The notes below the pieces were generated by a model. The model searched no databases. It was not told the origin of the DNA and was given only the letters and a program-made list of their open reading frames with translations. The position numbers were made by a program, and so were the translations under genes. A stretch of 64,000 nt of DNA from Peromyscus leucopus (taxonomy: Eukaryota; Chordata; Mammalia; Rodentia; Cricetidae): positions 83,725,735 through 83,789,734 of the forward strand of contig NC_051066.1 of NCBI RefSeq assembly GCF_004664715.2. The letters are read 5' to 3'. Below, in pieces: positions 46,368 through 57,929 of the stretch (the stretch's first letter is position 1; the number at the start of each line of letters is the position of its first letter).

Positions 46368-46405
46368 ACATAAGTAAATAAATTAAAAATTTAAATAAAT
46401 TTATA
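46172..46405 (+). repeat. B3 SINE with (CA)n
   Basis: 'gatctggagagatggctcagcaag' start, 'agacctgagttcaatacccaaatg', 'agagaacaaactc..ttgttctctgactc', then (AC)n at 46329-46366 and an AT-rich tail. The 61-codon frame at 46188 is the SINE. Confidence 0.85.
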
Positions 46406-46476
46406 ATTAGAAACCCTAAATTAATTATTCACACTAGTAAATAAGTCAGGGAAAAATAGAAATAAATTTGAACAAC

Positions 46477-46921
46477 TGTAGATGTAACCAACCATCTTAT
46501 TAAATAAGAAGCACAGAACCAATGTAAAAGAGAAAGCCAAGAGTTCAGAGCTCAGAGCTAAAATCTCACCCTTCCTCCTGCAGTGGTCCTAGCTCTCTAA
46601 AAGAGAGCTACTTCCTGTGTGTATGTCTTTTCATAGTCTTTTTGTTCTGCCTTCTCATTGGTTGTAAACCCAAACACGTGACTGCCTCATCACTGCCTGT
46701 ATGTACAGCCCTCCAGGTCTTAAAGGCGTATGTCTCCAATGCTGGCTGTATCCTTGAACACACAGAGATCTACCTAGCTCTTCTACCAAGTGCTGGGATT
46801 AAAGGCATGTGCCACCACCGCCATACTCTTGCTATGGCTCTAATAGCTCTGACCCCCAGGCAACTTTATTTATTAACATACAATCAAAATCACATTTCAG
46901 TACAATTAGAATACCACCACA
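46477..46921 (-). mobile_element. Solo LTR, family B
   Basis: 445 bp, TGTGGTGGTATTC... to ...TACATCTACA on the minus strand, with perfect duplication AACAAC (46471-46476 and 46922-46927). Carries AATAAATAAAG near its start and a B1-like segment (about 46717-46832). Partner copy at 61931. Confidence 0.92.
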
Positions 46922-46937
46922 AACAACTCTCTCCCTA

Positions 46938-47270
46938 ATAACAAAATACATATGTGGCTTGGTGGGTAAGTGTGTGAGCATGAGTACCTAAATTGAATCC
47001 CCAGAATATGCAGAAAGAGCTAGGTATGAAACCACAGCACTGTGAAGTGGTGGGTACAGGAGGTTTTCTAAGGCTATCTCTCAGCATTCAGAGAGAATTT
47101 TTCTGAATGGAATAAAGTGGGGAGTGGTAGTTATTAAGATAATTGGTTCTTATCTTAATAGATAAGAACACTTGACATTCTCTTCTGTACAACAGGAACT
47201 CACACATCCATACACACATGTGTGCATATACCATACATGAAAGCATACAAAATTAATGCTGATCATTGAA
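46938..47270 (+). repeat. B4-like SINE, degenerate
   Basis: 'ggcttggtgggtaagtgtgtgagcatgagtacctaaattgaatccccag' is the tRNA-like part. 'gctaggtatgaaaccacagcactgtgaagtgg' is the B1-like part. A terminal 'cacacatccatacacacatg' follows. Confidence 0.55.
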
Positions 47271-47278
47271 TAGCAATT

Positions 47279-47279
47279 A

Positions 47280-47331
<52 letters not shown>
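47279..47331. repeat. (TA)n-(TG)n microsatellite
   Basis: Eight TA units then about 18 TG units. Confidence 0.96.
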
Positions 47332-47333
<2 letters not shown>

Positions 47334-48265
47334 TTGGATGTCTGTGTGTGTGCATGCATTTACACATATTTATGTGCATTCCTCTAGTATGTGACTGGAT
47401 TCTGCTGCTTGCTATCACTGAGAACAGATAGAGAAACAAATAACATTCTAGGCATCATCCAGAATATTCTATACAATAATTTAGAGGCACAGAAAGTGAG
47501 ATGCTAGTCTTCTCTTGAGAGTGGGCAAGTGGCAAAGGAGATGGTGTATCAAAACTTCAAGGAAGGTGACACTGAGAACTTGACTCTGAAAAGGAGATAG
47601 TGATGCTCATTAAGGAGAGAGAAAAAGAAGGCAAGTGAGAGGTTTGTCATCATTTTGAAAGTTGGAGAGGAAAGCCATAGAGAAATACAAGGTGTTGAAA
47701 CAGAAACAAAATTGTGGAGAAGCATGAATATAATTCTTTGTCTTACAGGGAGAGGCTTTCATTCAATTCTTGGTTGACATCTTGAATCCTAGTTTTGACT
47801 GGCTCCTATTGGTTGCTCCAAATGATGTGGTAAGAATGATTCTGGGTTTTTTTTTTTTTTTTTTGAAGCTCTGGGAGAGGAGAGCCATGATGTCCCATTT
47901 CTTGTATATATTCAACTTCACCATTAGTGTAGCCATGGAACAAGTTCCACTTCAGCCAATCATTGATCTCTGCAGCTGAGACAACATAGGCAAGTAGCAA
48001 AAACTCCATGTATTGAGAAGCAAGGAAAAGGCTTCATCAGATTTGCTCATCATAGAAACAAAAGCCCTAATTATTCAGGATTGGTTTTACTTGCAGCATC
48101 TATGACCATGAAGTTTTAACTACACCTTTTGTTGATAACATATCGTCATTTTTCAGGTACTCTTAGGAATACTGAAATTCAGGGCCAATATTCTTTCCTG
48201 AAAGGTCTATTGAAGTGTTAATAAAAAGAAGTAAGTGGGCAATCCACACACTGAACATTGATATC
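47332..48265. other. Unique sequence
   Basis: Only a T17 run at 47848. Nothing else recognised. Confidence 0.4.
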
Positions 48266-48780
48266 TTTCTTAGTTAGGGGTTCTATTGCTATGAAGAGAC
48301 ACCATGACTACAGCAACTCTTTTTTTTTTTTTTTGGTTTTTCGAGACAGGGTTTCTCTGTGTAGCTTTGCGCCTTTCCTGGGACTCACTTGGTAGCCCAG
48401 GCTGGCCTCGAACTCACAGAGATCCGCCTGCCTCTGCCTCCCGAGTGCTGGGATTAAAGGCGTGTGCCACCACCACCCAGCAGACTACAGCAACTCTTAT
48501 AAAGAAAAACATTTAACTGGGACTGGCTTAAAGTTTGAGAAGTTTAGCCCATTATAGTCATGGAGAGAAGCATAACTGCATGTAGGCAGACATTTTGCTT
48601 GAGAAGTAGCTGAGAATTCTACATCTTCATCTGTAGGCAGTAACACAGTCTGAGATCTCAAAGACTGCCTCCAGTGACATGTGTGCTCCAAAAGGCCACA
48701 CCTCCTAATAGTGCCACTCCCTATGGGCCAAGTATTCAAACACATGAATCCAAGGAGGACATACCTATTCACACCACCAC
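48266..48780 (-). mobile_element. 3' LTR of the MaLR element, split by B1
   Basis: Minus-strand TGTGGTGGTGTGAATAGG... with 'ccactcc' / 'caccac' ends. Plus-strand text has 'ctattgctatgaagagacacc', 'aaagaaaaacatttaactggg', 'gccacacctcctaatagtgcc' and 'aagtattcaaacacatgaatcc'. Confidence 0.78.
48322..48482 (-). repeat. B1 SINE, young, antisense
   Basis: Complete reversed B1 (cgagacagggtttctctgtg to ggcgtgtgccaccaccacccagc, in parts) with perfect 16-bp duplication GACTACAGCAACTCTT (48306-48321 and 48483-48498). The 'ggtagcccaggctggcctc' variant suggests a cricetid subfamily (from memory). Confidence 0.95.
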
Positions 48781-49495
48781 ATCCACTTTTTGGCCCTCAT
48801 AGACTTATAACTATACCATAAAGTAGAAATGTGCTTAGTCCAACTTTAAAAGTCCCCGTAGTCTATAATAGTCTCAACTATGTACCAAAGTTCAAAGTCT
48901 CTTCTAAGATTAATGCACTCTCTTAACTACAATCCCTTCTAAAATCAAAATCAAAAAGCAGATCACATCCTTCTAACATATAATGCCACAGGATATACAT
49001 TCTCATCCCAAAAGGCAGGTAAGGCACCTTAGTGAGGAAATACTGGACCAAAGTAAAACCAAAAGCCAGCTGGGAAAACTCCAAAGTCTGCATCTCCATG
49101 TCTGACATCAAATTGTTCTTCAAATCTTCAATTCCTTTCATCTGTGTTGACTGCAACACAGTTATTTTTCTTGAGCTAGTTCCACTCCATGTTAGCAGCT
49201 TTTGGCGGGGTAGGTATCCCATGACACTGGTATATCTCCAAGGCTCCATATTCATAGCTTCACACAATTTGATTCTCTGGGCCTCTATTCAGGGACACAC
49301 CTGCAATACACCTGACCTCAGCAGCTTTCCTTAGTTGTGGAGGGTGATTCCATAACCCCTTTCCTGTATCCTTGATTCTAAAGTCAGGACCACACAGTTG
49401 AAACTGATATGTTCTGCTTCTTTTTGGGGCTGGAACCCCTTATTTAATTACATTTTCACCATCTTTCTGTTTTTGATGGTTTCCTTCACTGCCTA

Positions 49496-49612
49496 AATTT
49501 GGCTGTCCTAGAACATGCTCTGGAGAGCAGGCTGCCCTCAAACTCAGAAATCCTGCTGCCCCTGCCTCTGGAGTTCTGAAATTAAAGGTGTGTACCACCA
49601 TACCAGGCTCTG
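49496..49612 (-). repeat. B1 fragment in MaLR internal region
   Basis: 'ctgtcctagaacatgctctggagagcaggctgcc', 'ctgcccctgcctctggag' and 'gaaattaaaggtgtgtaccacc' form a decayed reversed B1. The homologous copy at 9590 lacks it. Confidence 0.75.
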
Positions 49613-49943
49613 AGCTTTTCTTTAATCCTTTTTCACAAATTGGAAGCCCAGCTGGGATCTTGCCCTGAGGTCTCCACTCCCTTTATTCCACTTAATAGCA
49701 GGCATTTCTTTAATCTGTCTATCTCCTTAAACAGAGGACTTACCTCCATTCCACTTTCTAGTACCCCCTTTCTCCTCAAATTGTGCATCTTGTATCTTTC
49801 CTTTCTCAGCATGCTCCTTTTTATTACAGGTCTTTATAAGCAGAGCCACTAATAACCACATGGCATAGTCTATACTAGATTATTTTGAGATTTCCTTTGC
49901 CAATGCAATTAATCCAAAATTCTTCACTTTAGATTCAGGCAGA

Positions 49944-50437
49944 TATTGCAGGAATCTTAAAAGTTCTTATTAATAAAATCAAACCTGAGGCGAGTTATTG
50001 GGGTCCATGCTGGTAGATCAGAGAGACAGAACAAGCCACACTATCTCACCTCGCCGAATCCTCAGCTGGTCTTGTCTCCTCAGACTGGAGGCCTCTGAGT
50101 CCTCATCCAGAATGGGTCTCAGCTGAATTACTGCTCAAAAGCCTGAATGCTTAACCAGCCAAATGCTTCTAGTTTCTGGTTCTCACGCCTTATATATCTT
50201 TCTGCTTTCTACCACCACTCCCTGGGATTAAAGGCTGGCTTTCTGGGATTAAAGGCGTGTGTCACCATGCTTGGCTATTTCCAATGTGGCCTTGAACTCA
50301 CAGAGATCCAGAGGGATTTCTATCTCTGGAATGCTAGGATTAAAGGTGTGAGTGCCACCATTTTCTAGCCTTTGTATCTAGTGGCTGTCTGTTCTCTGAC
50401 CCCAGATAAATTTATTAGAATACACAATACCACTACA
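49944..50437 (-). mobile_element. Solo LTR, family A, inside the MaLR element
   Basis: 494 bp, TGTAGTGGTATTGTG... to ...CCTGCAATA on the minus strand, with perfect duplication GGCAGA (49938-49943 and 50438-50443). B1-like segment at about 50219-50372. Confidence 0.9.
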
Positions 50438-50707
50438 GGCAGACTTTTCTGACAAGGCCAGAAAAGCAGCCACATTCTTAGCCAAAATATCACAAAACAG
50501 TCTCTAGGCCACATGCTAAAATTCTTCTCCTCTGAAAACTCTTGAGCCCCATAGTTCGAATCATCTTTAGTATTACTATCTTCCATGTTCCTACTAACAT
50601 TAACTTAACATTAATCCCCAGGTAAAGCATTCCACTGTTTTCCCAATCAAAATCCTCAAATCCACATTCTTCTAAACAAAAGCATGGTGAGGCCTATCAC
50701 AGCAATA

Positions 50708-50724
50708 CCCAGTCCCTGGTACCA
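50708..50724 (-). promoter_or_regulatory. tRNA-Leu-type primer binding site
   Basis: TGGTACCAGGGACTGGG lies a few bases after the 5' LTR end on the minus strand. Leu-type primer sites begin TGGTACCAGG, which places the element in the ERVL/MaLR class. Confidence 0.65.
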
Positions 50725-50915
50725 TCTTCTATATTAGTCAGGGTTTCTATTGTTGTGAAGAGACATCATGTCCACAGCAACTTTTATAAAGAAAAACATT
50801 TAACTGGAGCTGGTTTATAATCTCAGAGGTTTGGTCCATTATTGTCATGGCAAGAAGCATGACTGCATGTAGGAGTCATGGTCCTGAGGTGTCCATTCCT
50901 ATTCAAACCACCACA

Positions 50916-51715
50916 GTATCTATTACTTTCAGACATTTGTAATCCATGGTTTTACTTGGTGGTAGTGTGTTACATTATGGGTTTCTTCCTAATTTAGATA
51001 TCAGATCATTCTTGTTAGCCTGCCTATCACTTTCCCCTACATGTACCAGGCTCTGTGATAAATGAATCCAGATATATCCCTCCTAGGGCTCAAATTCTAA
51101 AGGGAGAACCAGAATTTGAACAAGGAACTACATTTCACACTTAAAAGTGACTATCCAGGCTACTATAAGTAAGACCCATGTTTGCTGCAACTTTTTTTCT
51201 TTCAGCCACAGAAGAACTCGTTTCATTTTGTTGGCAGAGTTTTATTTTCTTTCTTCTTATTTCTGCAATATATTCTTTGCTTCTTCGGTTTGAAAGTAAC
51301 ATCTACTGTCTGCTTAAGATTCTTTTCCAGCTAGCCTTCCTGGAGCCTCTGTGTATTTGCTTTGTATTGGTAAAGACACAATATAGACAGATATCAAGTC
51401 CAACCCACACATGCTTTCTTCTTGTTTTTAGCTCTCTTGGACTATATCTTTTCCTCTCTTATTTCTGGGATAGAGTCTGCTTTAGATGAAGCCCCAAGTG
51501 ACTTTCCTAGCTTATACCCCAGCTAGACTATCTTAACCAGAATGACCCCTGAAATCTGACTGTGACAAAGCCCACTTTTATCTCTATAGAATAGGGCTTT
51601 AAAAGCTGAGTTATTTACATCTTTACCAGAAGATTCAGAGGGCTACATGAGAAAACAATGGAAGTAAATATATACAGGTACTAAAGTATAACAGAACCTA
51701 TTATTATACATAGTT
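50916..51715. other. Unassigned sequence
   Basis: A 103-codon hydrophobic frame at 51178-51489 comes from T-rich DNA and has no recognisable family. No repeat called. Confidence 0.35.
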
Positions 51716-51770
51716 AATATATATACATATATGTGTGTGTGTGATAGTAGAAAACACACACACACAAAAC
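51716..51770. repeat. (TG)6 / (CA)6 inverted repeat
   Basis: TGTGTGTGTGTG at 51732-51743 and CACACACACACA at 51755-51766 form a perfect 12-bp stem with an 11-nt loop. TATATA sequence lies just upstream. Confidence 0.9.
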
Positions 51771-52884
51771 AAACAACAGTAACAATTTTTTTTAATGGTG
51801 ACAGTTTTTTACAAGCATTTGTGGATATTTAACCAACAGTGAGCTTCCATGCATGCCTGGCCTGATTGGGCCTCAAGTGAGAAAAACCTACAGTTCTGTC
51901 GCTAAGTTGTAGCCAATGTATTTGCATGTTAATGATAGGGATCGTTTCTTTCATTCATTCTCTCAATATAAATTGTTTATTTTCCTTGGAGAACTTTTAC
52001 TTCAAAAAGATTTTTTTTTTCAGAAGTTTCTATCTCAAGCCTGTGGCCAGCAGGACATTCAGTGTTTTTAACTTCTCATTCTCTTTCACCAGATTTGATC
52101 TGCCTCTCCTAAACTCAGTCTTGCGTCACTCAGAAAAATCATTCAAATAGCTTTCACTTCAAAGTGCTTCAGCAACAGTAATGTTTTCCCCTTCACAAAG
52201 AATGAGGTCTGCTCTGATTAGCATAGAATCCAGCTAGTTCTTTTTCTGTGATCAAGGACGCTTTTATTTTCTACCTCTATCTAGAGGTTCAGAATTTACC
52301 AGCTGGAAACATTTTCTCTCAAAACAACAATGTTGAAGTCTACAGGGGTGGAGGTTATAAAGAAACATGTAGTGCTTCTTCAGAAAAGCTTACGTTATAT
52401 CCAGACCTTGATTCCTCTGTGTGTTCTCTTCTGTTCTGGAAATGACAAAAGCTTCTACAGAAAGGTAGCCTTGCATGATGGGAGGGCTGGAAAGCCGTAA
52501 CCCTCAGGTGAAAAGAGGAGGACAAGTGGAAGAATATATATCGCAATTCTTTGAAACATTGTGTTCAAATTTTTCTTCACAACTCAAAATAGAGATCAAG
52601 TATTCTAGATAAACAGATCAAAGGGTAGCTGGACTTTTCTTGGGCAGGAAAACAGGAGAAGTCTTTTAAGATGGCCCAATGTTATCTACAGCTTCCTTTA
52701 TCTGTGCTTTTATGGGGGCCTCTCAAATCTTGACTTGACTGGAACCAGAAAGGTACAGTCCAAGTGATACTGCCTATCCTGAAGTTGGGTGAGAAGCAAT
52801 CTGACACCTTGTTGCTAGGATGTTTGCACCAAAGGAAATAGCCCCAGGAAACAAGATCTCATGTGAGAGGGAAGAAATTATCAC
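51771..52884. other. 1.1 kb of unique sequence
   Basis: Nothing recognised. T10 run at 52011. Confidence 0.4.
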
Positions 52885-52962
52885 AAGGTCTGAGGCTCAG
52901 TAAGTAGGAATGCTTGCTGTGCGAACAAAAGGATCTGAATTTGAAGCAACAGTACGTATACA

Positions 52963-53010
<48 letters not shown>
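52885..53010 (+). repeat. ID/B4-like SINE stump with (CA)n
   Basis: 'ctgaggctcagtaagtaggaatgcttgctgtgcgaacaaaaggatctgaatttg' is a tRNA-like SINE head, followed by (CA)n at 52962-53009 with a TA interruption. Confidence 0.6.
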
Positions 53011-53086
53011 AATAAAAAGGGGGGACAGTATAGCAGCAAGCAGTACTTGGCTTGAGGATAAAGCTCATTGACTGCCAGCTTCCTTG

Positions 53087-53402
53087 AAAGATGACCAGCC
53101 CCAGCTGCTGTGACAAAATCCCTGACATGAACCACTTAAGAAAGGAAGGATTGACTTTGGCTCACAATTTCATAGGTTTACATCCATGGTCACCAGCTCA
53201 TGGTTTCTGGGCTGTGATGAGATAGAGCATCAGAGAAGAAAGGGCATGAACAAGCAAAGGTAGCCATGAAGTACAGAGAGGAAAATTCATCTCTAAAGAA
53301 TACTCCGTAAGACAGACTTCCTCTAGCTCCCAAAAGTGAACATGAGCTAAGGAATAAGTGTTTAACACATGAGCCTATGAGGGACATTAAATATGCAAGT
53401 CA
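53087..53402 (-). mobile_element. Rodent LTR-like repeat, antisense
   Basis: 'gctgtgacaaaatccctgac', 'gactttggctcacaatttcatagg', 'gtgtttaacacatgagcctatgagggacatta' keep the order of the rodent LTR whose reversed form starts 'gttgctgtgataaaatacc' and ends 'catgagcctatgggggacatt'. Confidence 0.55.
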
Positions 53403-53737
53403 CAAAAATTGATGCCTGTATGAGCTAGACTACCACTTCAATTTCACTCAAAACTAGAAACAAGTTACACATAAGATCATCTCTCTCTTATGTGTAAATT
53501 TAAACAAAGCAGCATCTCTCCTCTTTGAAAGCATGAGAGACTTGTGATTCATTTACCTTTTTGTTTTGTCATTTTAAATATAAAGCTCTCATCTCTGGGC
53601 TTACAATGGCTGCTATAGCTCATCTACCACAGCCAAGTCCTCTCATGCAAGAAAAGAGAGAAATGAATGAAGAGAATGTGTCTTTTCTGTTTAGGTGAAG
53701 AATGTAAAAATTATACATATAATTTAGGCTCTTCACA
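53403..53737. other. Unique sequence
   Basis: Nothing recognised. Confidence 0.4.
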
Positions 53738-54092
53738 GCAATAGGGTTTCTCCTGCTGTTAAAAGATACCATGATTATGGCAACTCTTACAAAGGAAAAA
53801 ATATTTAGTTGGGATGGTTTACATATTCAGAGGTTCAGTCCATTATCATCATCATAAGAAGCAAGGCAGCATGCAGGCAGACATGGTTCTGGAGATGTAG
53901 CTGAGAGTCCTTAAATCTTGACTCACAGCAATAAGAAATTATCTCTCTCACTGGGTGTAGCTGGAGCATAGAAGACCTCAAAGCCACCATAGTAACATAC
54001 TTCCTCCAACAAGCCTTTACCCACAGCAACAAGGCCACACATCCCATTAGTGCTACTCCCTTTGGGGGCCATTTTCTTTCAAACCACCACAA
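53738..54092 (-). mobile_element. Rodent MaLR-like LTR, antisense
   Basis: Collinear with the LTR at 48266: 'agggtttctcctgctgttaaaagataccatga', 'caactcttacaaaggaaaaaatattta', 'ggttcagtccattatcatca', 'caaggccacacatcccattagtgctactccctt', 'tttcaaaccaccaca' (each read in parts). Confidence 0.75.
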
Positions 54093-54869
54093 GTCACTTG
54101 ATCACATCTAGCTGCAAGAGAGTCAGGGAAACATTGTCTTTATCAATAGCCTGAAGCCCTATGGAAACTTCTGTTACTATGTAAGATTTCTGGGAGATAA
54201 TTAACAATCTCCAATATATGCTTATCAGGCAAAAAGGAAGGAGCTGCTGGTTAGTGTGGGGGAAGTTATCTGCTACAACACCTAGGTAGAATTTTAGTGA
54301 TTCAAAGAGTTTTCAATAACACAGAACTGTTTTTCACTTAAGAATTTTTACTTGTGGCAATGCTGTACTAATGACCCTATATTTATATAGTAAGAGCATC
54401 TACATGGTCATTAGCTCCTTGCTCTCTTTCATATCTTCGATTGTTTTTAAAATTTATGCATGAATTTTTAATTAAAAATAAAATATAATATAATAGAGGT
54501 TAAAATATGTCCTTGAACCTGGCAGTTGAATAACATTAGCAAATGTTATTATGTTTTAATAGAGGCTGCGGACCTTTTTTCTTTTTATGAGAAAATAAGA
54601 TATGACCTAAGGTAGACAGGACCACTACTTGAACCAAGATTTTGATACAAGCCTGTGAAACACATTAAGACTCATCACTAAAAACAAAAGCAAAAAGAAA
54701 GAATGCATACTGTGTTAAAAACTGCCTGTGTTGTATTTCCCTTCTGTTCTTGAATCTAACTTCATGCATTTGGTGTGCATCAATCAACATCATGAAAACT
54801 TCCTCTAACAAAAGTAATTAGAATAGTAAACATGGTACTTTTCATATGTCATCACTTATGTAAGAGTCC
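54093..54869. other. Unique sequence
   Basis: AT-rich around 54440-54560. Nothing recognised. Confidence 0.4.
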
Positions 54870-55035
54870 TGAAAACACTACCTTATGTAATACCCATGGC
54901 AACCAAAAAGTAGTATTATCATTGTCTGTGTTGCAAAGACAAAATATTTGAATCTTTAAGAAGTGAAATGGTTTTCCCATGGCCACATTATCAATAGATA
55001 TGAAGTCAATATCTGAATCCAAGGCACACTGAATG
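54870..55035 (-). repeat. MIR-like SINE
   Basis: 'taatacccatggcaacc..agtagtattatcattgtctgtgttgc..gacaaaatatttgaatctttaagaagtgaaatgg..cccatggccacatta' matches the reversed MIR over most of its core. Confidence 0.65.
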
Positions 55036-55047
55036 TGAGTAGCTTAT

Positions 55048-55255
55048 ATGCATTTAATATTTTTAAATTGTATGAGTGTCCATGTATGCCTATGAACCAC
55101 AGGTGTGTGTGGTGTCCTCAGGAGTCAGAAGACAGTATCAGATTCCCTGCCACTGGAGTTACAGACAACTGTGAGCCAACATATGGATGCTGAGAATCAA
55201 ATCCTCCAGAAGAGCAGTCAATGCTTGTAACCTTTGAGGCATCTCTTCAGCCCAG
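55048..55255 (-). repeat. B2/B3 SINE, antisense
   Basis: 'tcaggagtcagaagacagtatcag', 'ctggagttacagacaactgtgagcc', 'gaatcaaatcctccagaagagcagtcaatgc', 'gaggcatctcttcagccc' give reversed B3/B2 from tail to 5' end. Confidence 0.8.
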
Positions 55256-55514
55256 CATATATGCATTTGAAATTGCTAATAAAATTGCACTCAAGAACAA
55301 AAAATTGGTGTTCTTGCTCTCTTTTCATTTCTGTTTTGTCTTTTGTAGTGCTCTGCAAAGTGACTTCTGAGTGAAACATCTTTACATCTATTTTTGACAG
55401 ATATAAATGTAGTATTTTAATTTTAGTTATTACTAAAATAGTTATTGAATAGTTATAATGAAATATTCCTTTGGATGTTTTGAAATGTTTCCAAAATAAA
55501 CTAATAAAATAGTT
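55256..55514. other. AT-rich unassigned sequence
   Basis: Nothing recognised. Short repeated TAGTTAT motifs at 55420-55460. Confidence 0.35.
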
Positions 55515-56475
55515 ATATAAATTTTTAATATTTTATTAGTTTTTTATACTTTCATACAATGTATTTAGTCATGTTCATTCCCCTCCCCAATTCCTCCCAG
55601 ATCTACCTCTAACTCCCTGCCTCCCCAACTTTATATCTTCTTATTTTTATAACAACTCATTAAATCCACTTGTGTTGCCCAAATATTCATGGACATGGGG
55701 CTATCCATTGAATATGGTCAACCCACCCTTAAAAAAAACTGACTATACCTCCCCCAGAAGCCACCAATTGTCATGGCTCCTCAGTTAGGGGTGGGAGCTT
55801 ATAAACCACCCTCTCAAACATGCTACAATGTTGATCAACTTTATCTTGTACCGATCTTGAGAAGTCAATCACAGCTATGAAATCATGAGTGTAGTGGTCC
55901 TGTCATGTCCAGAAAACACTGTTTCCATCAGGTAACCCCTGACATCTGTCTCTTAAAGTCTTTCTGTCCCCTCTTTCATGATGTCCCCAAAGCCTTGGGA
56001 GGGTTAGTGACATAGATGAACCTTTTGTGGCTGAGCATTCACTGACCTTTATTTTCTGCATTTAGACCAGTTGTGAGTTTCTGTGTTAACCAACATCCAC
56101 TGCACAAAGAAATTTCTCTGGTTACGCCTATGAAATGCATTAATATATGTGTAGAGAGATCTGAACTTAGAGGCCAGGTTGATACTATGGCCATTTGGCC
56201 GAATAATAGTAGTAGGTTCTCCTCTTGGGACTGTGACCTCCCCAACCATCGATTCTTGGCTCGATTTACAGTGCCAGGCATGTATTTCCTCCTGTGGAGT
56301 CAGCCTTACATCCAAGCAGAAAGCACTGATTACTCTCTCAACATTGGTGCCACTGTTGTATCCATGGTCATATCTTGCCATTTTGGTCATTATTGTAGTT
56401 CACAGGGTTCAGATAAGACTGCTGTTGACTCCCTTTCCTGCCAGCACCTACACAGTACCTTATATAAATGTCTTC
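55515..56475 (-). repeat. L1 (Lx-type) 3' UTR, antisense, with terminal motif
   Basis: The left end 'ctttcatacaatgtatttagtcatgttcattcccctcccc' is the reversed L1 3' terminus. Continuing right are 'ccatggacatggggctatcc', 'gttaggggtgggagctt', 'agtgtagtggtcctgtcatgtcc', 'gaataatagtagtaggttct' and 'catccaagcagaaagcac'. Frames of up to 156 codons on both strands (56039-56547) are inside this non-coding segment. Confidence 0.65.
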
Positions 56476-57929
56476 ACAATAAAGTTCACTCAGTGTTACA
56501 GGTGTTCAAATATATGTGCTACAAAACATTTCCTTCAAAATAAATAAAAGAAAAATTTTGTATCATTTTGCTAAAAAGAAAATCAAACAGATGGGCTGCT
56601 AAATATCATCCCTAGAAAACAAATATTTTAAGTATCTTTCCTAGAAGATATAACCAAATTCAAAGTGGCAGATTTTTTTTTCTTCAGCTAGATACTAAGT
56701 CCTGGATGCTTTTTCAATAGTGCTTGTAAGTGCATAAAGGCAGGGTACAGTAAGATAGGACATTTAGAGTATAATATTAGCAAATCATAATACATACACC
56801 TTCAGTAAAACCCAGTAATATGAGCAATTAATATGCATTAATAATGATAATTTTTAAAGATACTAGAAAGTGATTCCTTTTTTCTAATTTCTTATTGTAT
56901 CTGAGTGTCCTTGCATTGTGGTCTTATTATACCTGTATTTTACATCCTAAGATAGCTCCTCTCCTTTCAAAAACTTTTCTTCATTATTTAAGAGTATGGG
57001 TTTTGCAGCCATTTAATTTAGAACATCATGTCTAGTGAGTGTTAGTAGTTATTACAAGTGAGTGGTTCAGTAAAGAAAAGATAAACATTCTTTTTTCAAG
57101 ATTGAAACATTATCTCATGAAATAAGCTGTAAAACAATTACATATGTGTTTGTCACAGTTGTAGAAGCCTGGAGAACAAGTCAGATGATGAAGAAAATTT
57201 GACTTCAGTACCCTGAAGACACTTTCTGTTCTTTAATGAAATGTATTTGATGATAAGTTGAAGAGTGGTTTTAGAGTTGAAGAAGGGTTTTTTAACATTC
57301 GCTTATGTTAACTAAATTCTGAAATATGAGTAAAGATTATTATAAGGAATTTCAAGATGTAAATATAGTGAGTCAAAGCCCTAAGAAGGTGTGCAAAGCA
57401 TATGCTAACATTATTGCTAGCATGCAGACCCTTAGAATCATACTCCTTTTCAAATGTCAGGACCCCCAGAGTTATTTGTAAAGAACCAAAATAATCCTCC
57501 CTTATTCCTGGAAACCTACTCCAGGGGTACTTCGAGTTTGGGCAAATTATGTCTGCATATGTTATTAAATAACATCATTTTGCACAGAAAGAAAATTTCT
57601 TCATTGATTTATAAACAATCACCTACTCTCTTAAGAAGACCTAGTATAAATTAAGACAATATTATAGTAAAACTTACTTGATAAACCAGCTAAAATGAAG
57701 AGACCCTGATATGCTTTATTGTTCCAAATGTGGCATGCATGTGATGACCGTGGAGGACTAAGTTGTTTGATTTTATGGGTGCATGTGTCATGTTTCTCCT
57801 CTCCATGTGTTCATTAATGGTTCTCTTCCCCAGATGTTACTCTCAATGCATCAAGGAATATCTCATTTGTGATCAGAAAGAAAATCCTAATGAAACAAGT
57901 CATTTAATATCTTTATCATTTTAAAGTTT
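56476..57929. other. 1.45 kb of unique sequence
   Basis: Nothing recognised. T9 run at 56677. Confidence 0.4.

Larger units (their letters stand above)
48266..50915 (-). mobile_element. Full-length MaLR-type element with three later insertions
   Basis: Minus-strand order: 5' LTR (50915-50733, internally deleted), primer site TGGTACCAGGGACTGGG (50724-50708), internal 50700-48781, purine-rich tract AAAAAGTGGA before the 3' LTR, then the 3' LTR (48780-48266). The first ten bases of the primer site match the tRNA-Leu type expected for ERVL/MaLR. Flanks ATATC and GTATC agree at 4 of 5. Later insertions are a B1 (48322-48482), a B1 fragment (about 49496-49612) and a family A LTR (49944-50437). The internal part has no gag or pol frame. 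Confidence 0.78.

Noticed and set aside
51178..51489. 103-codon hydrophobic frame that looks like a membrane protein
   Set aside because: T-rich DNA gives Leu/Phe/Ser-rich frames by chance. I see no recognisable family, no paired exon and no conserved motif.
56039..56547. Overlapping open frames up to 156 codons on both strands
   Set aside because: They lie in an antisense L1 3' UTR relic, which is non-coding; several frames on both strands open at once is a sign of chance.
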